DNA of 64,000 nt from Arthrobacter sp. MMS18-M83 (GCF_026683955.1 NZ_CP113343.1:3534001-3598000); one strand, 5' to 3'. Shown: positions 31,940 through 40,979, counted from the stretch's first letter. The notes: generated by a model not told the origin, from the letters alone. Made by a program: numbers and translations.

Positions 31940-32514
31940 CGAGAATGCTGATCATTGGACCTCCGGGTTCGGGCAAGGGAACGCAGGCTGAGCGGATTTC
32001 CGAGCGCCTGGGCGTAGTCGCCATTTCCACGGGCGATATCTTCCGTGCAAACGTCAAGGGCGAAACCCCCCTGGGTATCGAAGCCAAGAAGTACATGGAC
32101 GCCGGCGATTTCGTTCCGGACAGCGTGACCAACAAGATGGTCCGGGACCGCTTGAGCGAAGGCGACGTCGAAAACGGCTTCCTGCTTGACGGTTACCCAC
32201 GCACCACCGCCCAGGTGGAATACCTGGACCAGATCCTTGCCGGCACCGAAGAGAAGCTCGACGTCGTGCTTCAGCTCACGGCTGACGACGAGGAACTTGT
32301 TTCGCGCTTGCTGGGACGCGCCAAGGAGACCGGGCGCTCGGACGACAACGAAGCTGTCATCCGCCACCGCCTGGACCTCTACCACGAGCAGACGGAAGCC
32401 GTGGTGGCCAAGTACGCCGAACGTGGCATCCTGACCAAGGTTGATGGCATTGGCGGCATCGACGAGGTCACTGACCGCGTGTTGCTGGCCATCGAGGCGG
32501 CCAAGGCGGTTTAG
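31936..32514 (+). CDS. adk: Adenylate kinase
   Basis: Adenylate kinase interconverts ATP + AMP and 2 ADP. The 192-residue product has the P-loop GPPGSGKGTQAERI at residues about 8-21 and the AMP-binding ISTGDIFRANV. DGYPRTTAQVEYLD lies near residue 84 and LLGRAKETGRSDDN in the lid. The lid is short and lacks zinc cysteines. ATGA overlap with secY indicates coupling. A terminator follows. Confidence 0.97.
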   Translation: MTRMLIIGPPGSGKGTQAERISERLGVVAISTGDIFRANVKGETPLGIEAKKYMDAGDFVPDSVTNKMVRDRLSEGDVENGFLLDGYPRTTAQVEYLDQILAGTEEKLDVVLQLTADDEELVSRLLGRAKETGRSDDNEAVIRHRLDLYHEQTEAVVAKYAERGILTKVDGIGGIDEVTDRVLLAIEAAKAV

Positions 32515-32534
32515 TCCCGCAATATCTGATTAAG

Positions 32535-32574
32535 GGGTGTGTCCCGGCGCCGTGAGCGCGGGACACACCCTTTT
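32535..32574 (+). terminator. Terminator after adk
   Basis: GGGTGTGTCCCG pairs perfectly with CGGGACACACCC, followed by TTTTCT, 20 bp after the adk stop. It lies between adk and map. Confidence 0.9.
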
Positions 32575-32713
32575 CTGTTCCCCTGCGCAGGGACCAAAGC
32601 GGCGGTGCTTCCTGGACAGATCTCAGGGCCGGTTTCGAACTGGCTCGCTGATGCGGGAAAATAGGGAAGACCTGGGACCGATCGGATCCCGCAGCACACC
32701 ACAAGAGGAGACC

Positions 32714-33541
32714 ATGGCGTTCGGCCAGCCCCGCATCGAATACAAGACCAACGAGCAAATGCGCAAGATGCACGAGGCCGGATTGGTCCTTAGCAGCGCC
32801 CTCGACGCGGCCGTTGGTGCTGCGAAACCCGGTGTCACCACGCGGGAGATCGACGCCGTCTTCGCGGCGGTTCTGATCGACGCTGGAGCCAAGTCCAACT
32901 TCCTCGGGTACCACGGCTTCCCTGCCACCATCTGCACCTCCGTCAACGAGGAAGTAGTCCACGGCATCCCCGGTGACCGCGTCCTGCAGGACGGGGACAT
33001 CATTTCGATTGACGGCGGTGCGATTGTTGATGGTTGGCACTCCGACTCCGCAAGGACCGTGATAGTTGGCACTGCCGACCCCGAAGACCAGAGGCTCTCG
33101 GACGTCACCCAGGCCGCCATGTGGCGTGGAATCGCCGCGTTGGCCAAGGGCAAGTTCGTCGGCGACATCGGAAACGCCGTGGACGACTACGTCTCTTCCG
33201 TGCCGGGGAAACCGCTGGGCATCTTGGAAGACTACGTTGGACACGGCATCGGTTCCGAGATGCATATGGCCCCTGACGTCTTGAACTTTCGCACCACGCA
33301 TCGAGGCCCCAAGATCCGGCCGGGATTGTGCCTCGCTATCGAACCCATGCTCGTCCGTGGCGGCATCGAAACCGCCACCCTCGACGACGATTGGACTGTG
33401 GTGACCACCGACGGCAAGCGTTCGTGCCAATGGGAGCACTCGGTCGCCGTCCACGAAAATGGCATCTGGGTGCTTTCCGCCCCCGACGGCGGCGCAGAGC
33501 AGTTGGTGCCGCTCGGCGTCGTGCCCGTTCCGATTCCCTGA
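32714..33541 (+). CDS. map: Methionine aminopeptidase, type I
   Basis: This enzyme removes the initiator Met from nascent proteins. From ATG 32714 (AAGAGGAGACC upstream) the product has 275 residues. Metal ligands and motifs are visible: GYHGFPATICTSVNEEVVHGIP near residue 60-80, IISIDGGAIVDGWHSDSART (first Asp pair) and YVGHGIGSEMHMAPDV (His). The C terminus has AIEPMLVRGG and WEHSVAVHENG (Glu ligands). An earlier in-frame ATG at 32537 runs through the terminator and is rejected. Confidence 0.95.
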   Translation: MAFGQPRIEYKTNEQMRKMHEAGLVLSSALDAAVGAAKPGVTTREIDAVFAAVLIDAGAKSNFLGYHGFPATICTSVNEEVVHGIPGDRVLQDGDIISIDGGAIVDGWHSDSARTVIVGTADPEDQRLSDVTQAAMWRGIAALAKGKFVGDIGNAVDDYVSSVPGKPLGILEDYVGHGIGSEMHMAPDVLNFRTTHRGPKIRPGLCLAIEPMLVRGGIETATLDDDWTVVTTDGKRSCQWEHSVAVHENGIWVLSAPDGGAEQLVPLGVVPVPIP

Positions 33542-33544
33542 CGC

Positions 33545-33606
33545 CCGATACGCAAAATCCCTGGCGATACCGGAATTCCGGCATCGTCAGGGATTTTGTG
33601 TATCGG
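33545..33606. repeat. Long palindrome (29-bp arms) between map and the ABC cassette
   Basis: Arms 33545-33573 and 33578-33606 match inverted at 26 of 29 positions around AATT. The centre is the palindrome CCGGAATTCCGG and the arms contain AAAATCCCT / AGGGATTTT. It starts 3 bp after the map stop and ends 12 bp from the stop of the convergent binding-protein gene, so it can end transcription from both sides. Confidence 0.8.
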
Positions 33607-33618
33607 AGAAGTTTTGCC

Positions 33619-34965
33619 TTAGCTCTTGAGCTTGGGCTTCACGTCCTTGGTGTAGATTCCGTCGAGGGTTGCCTTGAGGTCCGTCATGGTCGCCTTCACG
33701 TCGCCCTGCTGGGTGAGGATCTTCGCGGCAGCCTTGGCCATCTCCTGATCGGCACCGGGTAGGAACACTCGGGCGTTGTCCTGCACCTTGGTGACAGCGA
33801 GCTGATCCATGGCCGTCTTGATCTGGGGAGTCTTGGCGAGGACTGCGGTCATGTCCGCGGAAACACGGGTGGGCATGTAGCCCGTTGCGGCGGAGAAGGC
33901 CGCGGTGTTTTCCGGTTCGGTCATGAATTTCAGGAAGGTGGCAGCGGCGAGCTGGACCTCTTTGCTGACGCCGCTGGGAATGCCGAGGCCGGCGCCGCCG
34001 GTGGGGCAGACGTTGGTTTCAGCCTTGGGGCCACCGGGCATGAAGCCGACGCCGACGTTGAACTTCGCGGACTTCAGCACGCCCAGCAGGTCACCGGTGG
34101 AGGAGATTGTGGTGGACGTAATCCCTGCTGCGAAGTCGTCCGCGGCGTTTTTGGAGGAGACTCCAGCCCACTTGTCCTTGTAGATCGAGTCCTGGGCCCA
34201 TTGCAGTGCCGCGACGGACTCAGTGGAATCGCAGTTGAAGGTCCACCCATTGGACCAGCTACCGCCCCAGCCCCACAGGTTGTTCTGGAGTGTCCAGCCG
34301 GCGTATCCGGCGAGGGCCGGGTAGATGTAGGCGTACTTCGCGCCCGAGCTGGCCTGGAGCTTGGGGGCCCACTCGGCAAATTCCTGCCAGGTCTTCGGCG
34401 CCCGGTCCGGAAGGCCAGCGGCTTTGAAGTGGTCCTTGTTGTAGTAGAAGAGCGGGGTGGACCGGCCGTAGGGGAGCGCCCACTGCTTGTTGGCGTACTG
34501 GTAGTCCGCTACGAGGGACTTCTGGAAGTCATCAATTTTGACGTCCAACTGCTTGATGAGTCCGTCCAACGGAATGATGTTGCCGTTGGTGTAGTAGCGG
34601 AACCACCAGACGTCGGAGAGGACCACGAGGCCGGGGAGGGCTGACTTAGCAGCCTGCGACGTCTGGAACTTCTGGGCGATTTCCTCGTAGTTGGCCCCTG
34701 CCGTCACGAGGTTCACCTTGATGTCCGGGAACTTCGCCTGGAATTTGTCGATGATGGATTGCTCGACGGTCTGGGACTGTCCGGGGTGGCTGGTCCAGAA
34801 GTCGAACGAGCCGGCTGCCTTGACACCGGTGAAGTCGATGTCAGAGGGTGCGCTGCTTGCAACGCTGCCGCCGGTCGACGGACCGCCGCAGGCCGCCAGA
34901 GCTGCGGCGCCGACTCCAAGTCCGGCGAGCCCCAGGAAGTTTCTACGGTCAAGATTCATTGCCAT
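33619..34965 (-). CDS. Sugar ABC transporter substrate-binding lipoprotein (CUT1/UgpB-like)
   Basis: The 448-residue extracytoplasmic binding protein starts MAMNLDRRNFLGLAGLGVGA and has a Tat-type RR motif followed by the lipobox LAAC at about residues 25-28. It resembles family 1 solute-binding proteins: FDFWTSHPGQSQTVEQSIID near residue 50, LPYGRSTPLFYYNKDHF near residue 150, and LGIPSGVSKEVQLAAATFLKF near residue 320. AGAGGA lies 6 nt upstream of ATG 34965. It is the last gene of a three-gene operon with two permeases. The sugar is not predictable; glycerol-3-phosphate or an oligosaccharide is possible. Confidence 0.9.
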   Translation of the reverse strand: MAMNLDRRNFLGLAGLGVGAAALAACGGPSTGGSVASSAPSDIDFTGVKAAGSFDFWTSHPGQSQTVEQSIIDKFQAKFPDIKVNLVTAGANYEEIAQKFQTSQAAKSALPGLVVLSDVWWFRYYTNGNIIPLDGLIKQLDVKIDDFQKSLVADYQYANKQWALPYGRSTPLFYYNKDHFKAAGLPDRAPKTWQEFAEWAPKLQASSGAKYAYIYPALAGYAGWTLQNNLWGWGGSWSNGWTFNCDSTESVAALQWAQDSIYKDKWAGVSSKNAADDFAAGITSTTISSTGDLLGVLKSAKFNVGVGFMPGGPKAETNVCPTGGAGLGIPSGVSKEVQLAAATFLKFMTEPENTAAFSAATGYMPTRVSADMTAVLAKTPQIKTAMDQLAVTKVQDNARVFLPGADQEMAKAAAKILTQQGDVKATMTDLKATLDGIYTKDVKPKLKS

Positions 34966-35072
34966 GGTTTGTCCTCTCAAGGATGCAAAGGTGGTGAGGT
35001 TTGGTTTGGATGCCGCGGCCAGGCCGCAGTACGGCCGGGGTGGGGGAGGCCGCCGGTGATGGTGCGGTGTTG

Positions 35073-36011
35073 CTAGCCGGTGACGCTGCCCTGGGTGAGC
35101 CCGGCAACGATGTAGCGTTGCAACGCCGCGAAGACCAGGAGGATGGGGATGATCACCAGGACTGCCCCGGCCATCAAGATCCCCCAACCGGCGCCGTTTC
35201 CTTCTGAGTTCTGGAGCAGGGTCAGGCCGACCGGGAGGGTCATGGTTTCCGGCCGGTCCGTGATGATCAACGGCCAGATGTAGTCGTTCCATTCGCTCAC
35301 CACGGTGACGAGGGCCACGGTGGCGATGGAGGGGAGCGACACGGGGACGACGACTTGCCATAGCCTGCGCCAATGACCCGCGCCGTCGATTTCTGCGGCT
35401 TCGAGGATTGACCCCGGAAGCGTCTTGAAATGCTGCCGAAGGAGAAAGGTTCCGAAGGCTGTGCCGAGACCCGGAAGGATGATTCCCCACAGGGTGTTCT
35501 TGCCGCCCATTCCCGCGATCAGGATGTAGTTAGGGAGGATCGACACCTGCGGCGGCACCATCAGGGCCACGAGGATCACAACGAAGATGACATTTTTGAA
35601 CGGGAACCGGACAAATACCAGGGCGTAAGCCGTCAGGATCGCCAGGATCACCTTCACCGTGGAGCCCACGGCGGTGACGATCAGGCTGTTCAGGAAGAAC
35701 CGCGCGAACGGCACCGTGGTCATGGCAGTGTGGTAGTTCTCGAGGTTCAAGCCTTGCGGCAGGATTTTGAGATCCGTGGTGACGATCTCGCCGGGCTGCT
35801 TGAAGGAACTCAGCAGCATCCACAACAGCGGCAGGACCACCACCAGGGTGGCCACGATCAACGGGATGTAGCCTCCGGCCAGCGTCTGGACAAGGTTTGC
35901 GCGGGAGAACGGCCGGTCGCGCCGCACGGGGAGCTCCGGACCGCCGTCGGGAGCTTTCAGGGTCCCGACGCCGGTGGCGGGGTTGGGACTGACGGGAGAG
36001 AGCGTGCTCAT
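35073..36011 (-). CDS. Sugar ABC transporter permease (MalG/UgpE-like)
   Basis: A 312-residue inner-membrane permease with six predicted helices. The EAA loop that contacts the ATPase reads LEAAEIDGAGHWRRLWQVVV near residue 210. The N-terminal 40 residues are cytosolic and low complexity. ATG 36011 overlaps the stop of the upstream permease gene (ATGA). The gap to the binding-protein gene is 107 bp. No ATPase gene is present; in actinobacteria a shared MsiK-type ATPase usually energises such CUT1 systems. Confidence 0.92.
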   Translation of the reverse strand: MSTLSPVSPNPATGVGTLKAPDGGPELPVRRDRPFSRANLVQTLAGGYIPLIVATLVVVLPLLWMLLSSFKQPGEIVTTDLKILPQGLNLENYHTAMTTVPFARFFLNSLIVTAVGSTVKVILAILTAYALVFVRFPFKNVIFVVILVALMVPPQVSILPNYILIAGMGGKNTLWGIILPGLGTAFGTFLLRQHFKTLPGSILEAAEIDGAGHWRRLWQVVVPVSLPSIATVALVTVVSEWNDYIWPLIITDRPETMTLPVGLTLLQNSEGNGAGWGILMAGAVLVIIPILLVFAALQRYIVAGLTQGSVTG

Positions 36012-36958
36012 GAGTAGTGCACCTTCCGTTCGACGAACCGCAGCTGGAGCACGGTGATGATGAGCAGGATGGCGAAGAGCACCACTGAGACGGCGGCGGA
36101 GTATCCGGCGCGGTTGTAGGCTCCGAAGGCCTGAAGATAGGCCTCGTAGATCAGCGTGCTGGTGCCGTTGCCCAGCGGCGTCATGATGCGGATCAGGTCG
36201 AAGGCCTGCAGCGAGCTGATCATCGTAGTGATCAGCAGGAAGAACGTGGTGGGCGAGAGCAGCGGAACGGAAATGCTCATGAAGCGGCGGAAGCCGTTGG
36301 CGCCATCCAGGGAAGCTGCCTCCATGACGTCCTTCGGGAGCGACTGGAGCCCCGCGAGGTACACGACGGCGCAGTAGCCCAGGTTCTTCCAGACGTAGAC
36401 GATGATGACCATCACGAGGGAGAGCTGCGGATCGTTGATCCACTGGGGGCTTTGCTGGCCAAGGCCCCGGAGCAACCAGGACAGCACGCCGTAACCAGGG
36501 TCGAAGATGAACAGCCACACGAGGCCAACACCCACGCCGCTGAGGACGTAGGGGGCAAAGACGGCAGAGCGCGCAAAGGTGGTGCCGCGCACGTTCGCGT
36601 TCAAGGCCAGGGCCACCAGCAGGCCCAGCACCATGGAACCGCCGACAGTGACCACTGTGAAGATGAGGGTGGTGCCGAGTACTTGCGGGGCGTCGGAGCT
36701 GGTGAAGAAGTTGATGTAGTTCTCAAAGCCCACAACGGTGGCCGACGCTGAGCCCAAGGTCCAGTCAAGGGTTGAGTAATACATGTTGTTGATCAAGGGC
36801 AGATACGTGAACACCGCGATCAGCGCCAAGTTCGGCAACGCCAGTGCTAGGAACACGAAGAAGTCGCGACGGGTTCGGCCGGACCAACGTCCCCGGCGCT
36901 GGGGGACCGGGACAGTCTGCGCGGGGGCCGCGGGGCTGCCTGTCAATTGTCTTGTCAT
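36008..36958 (-). CDS. Sugar ABC transporter permease (MalF/UgpA-like)
   Basis: The 316-residue partner permease. The first helix is FFVFLALALPNLALIAVFTY near residue 32. The EAA loop reads MEAASLDGANGFRRFMSISV near residue 218. It is the first gene of the operon, beginning at ATG 36958 with a candidate promoter 70-100 bp upstream. No LacI- or ROK-type regulator gene lies next to the operon in the window. Confidence 0.92.
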   Translation of the reverse strand: MTRQLTGSPAAPAQTVPVPQRRGRWSGRTRRDFFVFLALALPNLALIAVFTYLPLINNMYYSTLDWTLGSASATVVGFENYINFFTSSDAPQVLGTTLIFTVVTVGGSMVLGLLVALALNANVRGTTFARSAVFAPYVLSGVGVGLVWLFIFDPGYGVLSWLLRGLGQQSPQWINDPQLSLVMVIIVYVWKNLGYCAVVYLAGLQSLPKDVMEAASLDGANGFRRFMSISVPLLSPTTFFLLITTMISSLQAFDLIRIMTPLGNGTSTLIYEAYLQAFGAYNRAGYSAAVSVVLFAILLIITVLQLRFVERKVHYS

Positions 36959-37027
36959 TGGAAGTCTCTAACGGTTTGCAGATATTGGGGCACGCCAGAC
37001 TCCGTGGGTTGGGTGAAGGGGCGGCTA

Positions 37028-37059
37028 GTTTTACCTCACCACACGGGAGGGCCTGTCAA
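37028..37059 (-). promoter_or_regulatory. Candidate promoter of the ABC operon
   Basis: On the minus strand a perfect TTGACA (37059-37054) is followed, after an unusually long 20-bp spacer, by TAAAAC (37033-37028). The long spacer suggests activator dependence or a wrong -10 choice. Confidence 0.35.
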
Positions 37060-37193
37060 GTCAAAAAGAGAGCCAACTCCGGGATTGTTGGACAAGCCTT
37101 CTGCGATCGTTTACTCGATGTTTCGTGGAAGGTGGGGCGCTGTTTACATTCGAGGCACGACTACCGTTTGTGCGGAAGGAGCAGAATAGGCAC

Positions 37194-38144
37194 ATGACTT
37201 CCAAGATCACCGATGTGCCAGGAATCCGGGTGGGACATGTCCAGTGGATCGGCGATGGCTGGCTGAGCGGGGTGACCGTGGTCCTTCCGCCGCCGGGGAC
37301 AGTTGGATCGGTGGATGTGCGCGGCGGCGGTCCGGGCACGCACGAGACGGATGCGCTTGACCCCACCACCCTGGTGTCCACAGTCGATGCTGTGGTGCTC
37401 ACGGGTGGGAGCGCCTTCGGGTTGATCGCGGCCCACGGTGCCCAGCGATGGTGCGAAGAGCAGGGGCGCGGTTTCGCCGTGCCCGGGGGAGTGGTGCCGA
37501 TCGTTCCCGCCGCGGCAATCTTCGACTTGGGTCGCGGCGGCGACTTCGCCGCCCGACCGGACGAAACCATGGGTTATGCAGCGGCCGCCGCGGCTGCGGC
37601 CTCAAGCGAGCACGCCGACGTCGGACGCGGAAACGTCGGCGCCGGCACCGGTGCCGTGATTGGCCGTGGCGCGTTCAAAGGAGGAGTGGGCACGTCCTCC
37701 ATCACCCTGGACAACGGAGTGCTGGTGGGTGCGCTCGCAGTGGTGAACGCGCTGGGGATGCCCTTTGGCACGTCCCCACATCGCGCGGCGCCCGCTAACA
37801 CCAATCCGGGGGCGCCCCCGGCGTTGAACACCACGCTTGTTGTCGTGGCTACCAATGCCGTCCTCGACCCCGCTGAATGCAAGCGCACTGCGAGTGCGGC
37901 ACACGCCGGCCTCGCACGGGCGCTGAGTCCTTCCCATACCCTCGCCGACGGCGACACTGTGTTCGCGTTGGCGACGGGCGCCGTCGGGCTTGACCGCAGT
38001 TCGGATCAAGCGAGGCAGGTTTCGCTCATCACGCTGCAAAGTGCCGCGGCAGACGCCGTGCGCCTGGCTGTCCTCGACGGCGTCGCGTCCGCGGAAACCA
38101 CGACGACGGCGGCAGGGACCTTCCCGTCCTACGGCGCGGTTTAG
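37194..38144 (+). CDS. P1 family peptidase (DmpA/S58-like aminopeptidase-esterase)
   Basis: The 316-residue protein belongs to the DmpA/BapA/ThnT family of self-cleaving N-terminal nucleophile hydrolases. These act on D-amino acid esters, beta-peptides or small amides. Visible motifs are ITDVPGIRVGHVQ at the N terminus, VLTGGSAFGL near residue 68, NVGAGTGAVIG near residue 148, and GGVGTSSITLDNG near residue 163. The last is where family members cleave before a Ser or Thr that becomes the nucleophile. The start is ATG 37194, with GGAAGGAG about 13 nt upstream. It diverges from the ABC operon. The substrate is unknown. Confidence 0.88.
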   Translation: MTSKITDVPGIRVGHVQWIGDGWLSGVTVVLPPPGTVGSVDVRGGGPGTHETDALDPTTLVSTVDAVVLTGGSAFGLIAAHGAQRWCEEQGRGFAVPGGVVPIVPAAAIFDLGRGGDFAARPDETMGYAAAAAAAASSEHADVGRGNVGAGTGAVIGRGAFKGGVGTSSITLDNGVLVGALAVVNALGMPFGTSPHRAAPANTNPGAPPALNTTLVVVATNAVLDPAECKRTASAAHAGLARALSPSHTLADGDTVFALATGAVGLDRSSDQARQVSLITLQSAAADAVRLAVLDGVASAETTTTAAGTFPSYGAV

Positions 38145-38215
38145 CGTTTCTAAGGGGATTCCGCGACCCGGGGAAGAGTGACACCGTGCCGGTGTCTGCG
38201 CTAGCATGGGCGGAT

Positions 38216-38244
38216 TTAACATTCGCGCCATATTGGCGTAGAGT
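38216..38244 (+). promoter_or_regulatory. Candidate infA operon promoter
   Basis: TTAACA (38216-38221), exactly 17 bp, TAGAGT (38239-38244), about 155 bp before infA. It would start the infA-rpmJ-rpsM-rpsK unit. Confidence 0.6.
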
Positions 38245-38399
38245 TGTTTGTTGGTTGTCTGCGCAGCCACGCCCATTTAACAGGTCGCAAGTCCTGCTTT
38301 GTGGAGTGGCAGAAGCCGGACGGCCAAACAAACAAAAACGTCCGCAGATTTTCCGGTGCCTAACCGGAGGACTGCGGCAAACAACAGTTAGCGGAGGAT

Positions 38400-38621
38400 A
38401 TGGCCAAGAAGGACGGGGTCATTGAGATCGAGGGCGTTGTGACTGAGGCGCTGCCCAATGCGATGTTTCGCGTTGAGCTCACCAACAAGCACATCGTTCT
38501 TGCACACATCTCGGGGAAGATGCGACAGCACTACATCAGGATTCTTCCTGAGGACCGCGTAGTGGTGGAGCTGAGCCCTTACGACCTCACACGTGGTCGC
38601 ATCGTCTACCGCTACAAGTAA
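38400..38621 (+). CDS. infA: Translation initiation factor IF-1
   Basis: IF-1 blocks the A site during initiation. The 73-residue OB-fold protein begins [20 protein letters not shown] and ends [15 protein letters not shown], essentially the family consensus. TAGCGGAGGAT precedes the ATG. It is the first gene of the alpha-operon segment. Confidence 0.98.
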   Translation: MAKKDGVIEIEGVVTEALPNAMFRVELTNKHIVLAHISGKMRQHYIRILPEDRVVVELSPYDLTRGRIVYRYK

Positions 38622-38695
38622 TTGCTGGGCGGCAGCCTTGGGAAACCCGGGTGTAGCCGCAACAGCTGACCAACTGCAACACGCAAAGGAACGCC

Positions 38696-38809
38696 ATGAA
38701 GGTCAAGCCGAGCGTTAAGCAGATCTGCGACAAGTGCAAAGTGATCCGCCGTAATGGCCGGGTCATGGTGATCTGCGAGAACCCGCGCCACAAGCAGCGC
38801 CAGGGCTAA
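38696..38809 (+). CDS. rpmJ: 50S ribosomal protein L36
   Basis: A 37-residue zinc-binding protein, too short for most gene lists. It begins [19 protein letters not shown] and has the C-x2-C...C-x4-H pattern (CDKC, then CENPRH), so this is the zinc-containing form. AAAGGAACGCC precedes the ATG. It lies between infA and rpsM as in other actinobacteria. Confidence 0.97.
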   Translation: MKVKPSVKQICDKCKVIRRNGRVMVICENPRHKQRQG

Positions 38810-39000
38810 TTCCCCGCAAGGGAACTAGCGCCCGCGAGGGCAACCTGGGTTGCTAACCCACGCAAGTAAATAAAGGCAGCACAAGCTGAATTGGGACGTA
38901 TAGAGCCCGGACAGCTAACCCCCGGTCGGAGGCTGGGGCCGCACTGAAAGTGCGGGTGTACTGCCTACGACCTCCGGTTTATTCAAGGAGTACTGCCACT

Positions 39001-39378
39001 ATGGCTCGTCTCGCTGGCGTAGACATTCCCCGCGAAAAGCGGTTGGAAATTGCGCTTACTTACATCTACGGCGTGGGCAAGACCCGTGCACACGAAACCC
39101 TGGCTGCCACCGGCATCAGCGCTGACGTTCGCGTCAAGGACCTGACTGACGCCGAGCTGGTCCAGCTGCGTGACTACATTGAAGGCAACTACAAGGTTGA
39201 GGGTGACCTTCGCCGCGAAGTAGCAGCAGATATCCGCCGCAAGGTTGAGATCGGCAGCTACGAAGGCCTGCGTCACCGCAAGGGCCTGCCCGTACGCGGT
39301 CAGCGTACGAAGACCAACGCTCGTACCCGCAAGGGCCCGAAGCGTACCGTCGCCGGCAAGAAGAAAGCCGGCCGCTAG
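39001..39378 (+). CDS. rpsM: 30S ribosomal protein S13
   Basis: S13 forms head bridges to the 50S and contacts P-site tRNA. The 125-residue product from ATG 39001 begins [20 protein letters not shown] and has [20 protein letters not shown] near residue 86 and a basic C terminus. AAGGAGTACTGCC is the RBS. An in-frame ATG 51 bp upstream lacks family similarity. Confidence 0.98.
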   Translation: MARLAGVDIPREKRLEIALTYIYGVGKTRAHETLAATGISADVRVKDLTDAELVQLRDYIEGNYKVEGDLRREVAADIRRKVEIGSYEGLRHRKGLPVRGQRTKTNARTRKGPKRTVAGKKKAGR

Positions 39379-39423
39379 AAATAGCTGCTGACTTTCCCCC
39401 GATAACTTTCTGTAGGAGAAATA

Positions 39424-39825
39424 ATGCCCCCGAAGACTCGTGGCGCGGTTCGCAAGCCGCGTAAGAAGGACAAGAAGAATATCGCGCTTGGCCAGGCGCA
39501 CATCAAGAGCACCTTTAACAACACCATCGTGTCCATCACGGACCCGAACGGTGCTGTAATCTCCTGGGCTTCCGCCGGTGAGGTTGGATTCAAGGGCTCC
39601 CGTAAGTCCACCCCGTTCGCCGCCCAGATGGCTGCCGAGGCTGCTGCAAAGCGCGCCCAGGAGCACGGTCTGCGCAAGGTCGACGTATTCGTCAAGGGAC
39701 CGGGATCCGGACGCGAGACCGCAATCCGTTCGCTGCAGGCCGCTGGCCTCGAGGTTGGCTCCATCCAGGACGTCACCCCCAGCGCCCACAACGGTTGCCG
39801 CCCGCCGAAGCGCCGCCGCGTCTAA
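39424..39825 (+). CDS. rpsK: 30S ribosomal protein S11
   Basis: S11 lies on the platform near the Shine-Dalgarno helix. The 133-residue product has [20 protein letters not shown] near residue 28, [21 protein letters not shown], and the C-terminal [18 protein letters not shown]. rpsD, which follows rpsK in many bacteria, is missing here; rpoA comes next after a hairpin. Confidence 0.98.
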   Translation: MPPKTRGAVRKPRKKDKKNIALGQAHIKSTFNNTIVSITDPNGAVISWASAGEVGFKGSRKSTPFAAQMAAEAAAKRAQEHGLRKVDVFVKGPGSGRETAIRSLQAAGLEVGSIQDVTPSAHNGCRPPKRRRV

Positions 39826-39842
39826 TTGGCTTCTTGGCCTTT

Positions 39843-39895
39843 GCCGGCCGGGTCCGCTGCTGAACAGCCTGGCTGTTCCGCAGCACCCGGCCGGC
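39843..39895 (+). other. Strong hairpin between rpsK and rpoA
   Basis: GCCGGCCGGG (39843-39852) pairs perfectly with CCCGGCCGGC (39886-39895). An inner part (GCTGCTGAACAG / CTGTTCCGCAGC) pairs imperfectly. No T-run follows. It sits 40 bp before the TCATATAGCGG element and may dampen read-through into rpoA. Confidence 0.6.
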
Positions 39896-39934
39896 ACAGC
39901 CGGAACCAAGCCGATTTCCACCACCTGTGTTGCG

Positions 39935-39945
39935 TCATATAGCGG
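39935..39945 (+). repeat. TCATATAGCGG element, copy 3 (upstream of rpoA)
   Basis: Identical to the two copies upstream of rpoB, here 23 bp before the rpoA start. TTTCCA (39915-39920) lies 17 bp before TATAGC, so a promoter here is possible. Confidence 0.6.
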
Positions 39946-39968
39946 ATGCTCGCCGAAAGGAAACCTAA

Positions 39969-40979
39969 GTGCTCATTGCACAGCGCCCCACTCTGTCTGA
40001 AGAAGTAGTCTCCGAGAACCGCTCGCGTTTCATCATTGAACCGCTGGAACCTGGCTTCGGCTACACCCTCGGAAACTCCCTCCGCCGTACCCTGCTCTCT
40101 TCCATCCCCGGTGCTGCTGTAACCAGCATCCGGATCGATGGCGTGCTGCACGAGTTCACGACGGTTCCGGGTGTCAAGGAAGATGTCACTGAGATCATCC
40201 TGAACATCAAGAGCCTCTCCGTGTCCTCCGAGCACGATGAGCCGGTTGTTGCATACCTGCGCAAGCAGGGCCCCGGAGTCGTCACCGCCGCGGACATCGC
40301 TCCACCGGCCGGCGTCGAATTCCACAACCCGGATCTGCACATTGCCACGCTGAACTCGAAGGGCAAGTTCGAACTCGAACTGACCATCGAACGCGGCCGC
40401 GGCTACGTTTCGGCAGCTCAGAACAAGTCCGGCGACTCCGAGATCGGCCGCATTCCGGTCGACTCGATCTACTCGCCGGTCCTGAAGGTGACTTTCCGCG
40501 TGGAAGCCACCCGTGTTGAGCAGCGCACTGACTTCGACAAGCTGATTGTCGACGTCGAGACCAAGCAGGCTATCGCCCCGCGCGACGCCGTTGCCTCGGC
40601 AGGCACCACCCTGGTGGAGCTGTTCGGTCTGGCCCGCGAGCTGAACACCGCAGCTGAAGGTATCGAGATTGGCCCGTCGCCGACGGATGCTGCCTTGGCA
40701 GCGGACATGGCACTGCCGATCGAGGATCTGGACCTCACCGTCCGTTCCTACAACTGCCTCAAGCGTGAGGGCATCCACACCGTGGGTGAACTCGTTGCCC
40801 GCTCCGAGGCTGACCTGATGGACATCCGTAACTTCGGTGCGAAGTCCATCGATGAGGTCAAGGCAAAGCTGGTTGAACTGGGCCTGTCCCTCAAGGACTC
40901 GCCTCCCGGTTTCGACCTGGCAGCCCGCGCCGCAGCCATCGAAGAGGACGACGCCGCGTTCAGCGACGACGAGCTCTAA
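39969..40979 (+). CDS. rpoA: DNA-directed RNA polymerase subunit alpha
   Basis: The alpha dimer nucleates RNA polymerase assembly, and its C-terminal domain binds UP elements and activators. The 336-residue product has [20 protein letters not shown] near residue 25 and [20 protein letters not shown] then [18 protein letters not shown] in the C-terminal domain (residues about 255-300). GTG 39969 follows GAAAGGAAACCTAA. Its upstream region shares an 11-mer with rpoB. Confidence 0.98.
   Translation: MLIAQRPTLSEEVVSENRSRFIIEPLEPGFGYTLGNSLRRTLLSSIPGAAVTSIRIDGVLHEFTTVPGVKEDVTEIILNIKSLSVSSEHDEPVVAYLRKQGPGVVTAADIAPPAGVEFHNPDLHIATLNSKGKFELELTIERGRGYVSAAQNKSGDSEIGRIPVDSIYSPVLKVTFRVEATRVEQRTDFDKLIVDVETKQAIAPRDAVASAGTTLVELFGLARELNTAAEGIEIGPSPTDAALAADMALPIEDLDLTVRSYNCLKREGIHTVGELVARSEADLMDIRNFGAKSIDEVKAKLVELGLSLKDSPPGFDLAARAAAIEEDDAAFSDDEL

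Noticed and set aside
33619..38144. ABC transporter plus DmpA peptidase as a defined antibiotic or beta-peptide resistance system
   Set aside because: They are divergent, without shared regulator or other supporting genes. The link is speculative, so only the insertion is reported.
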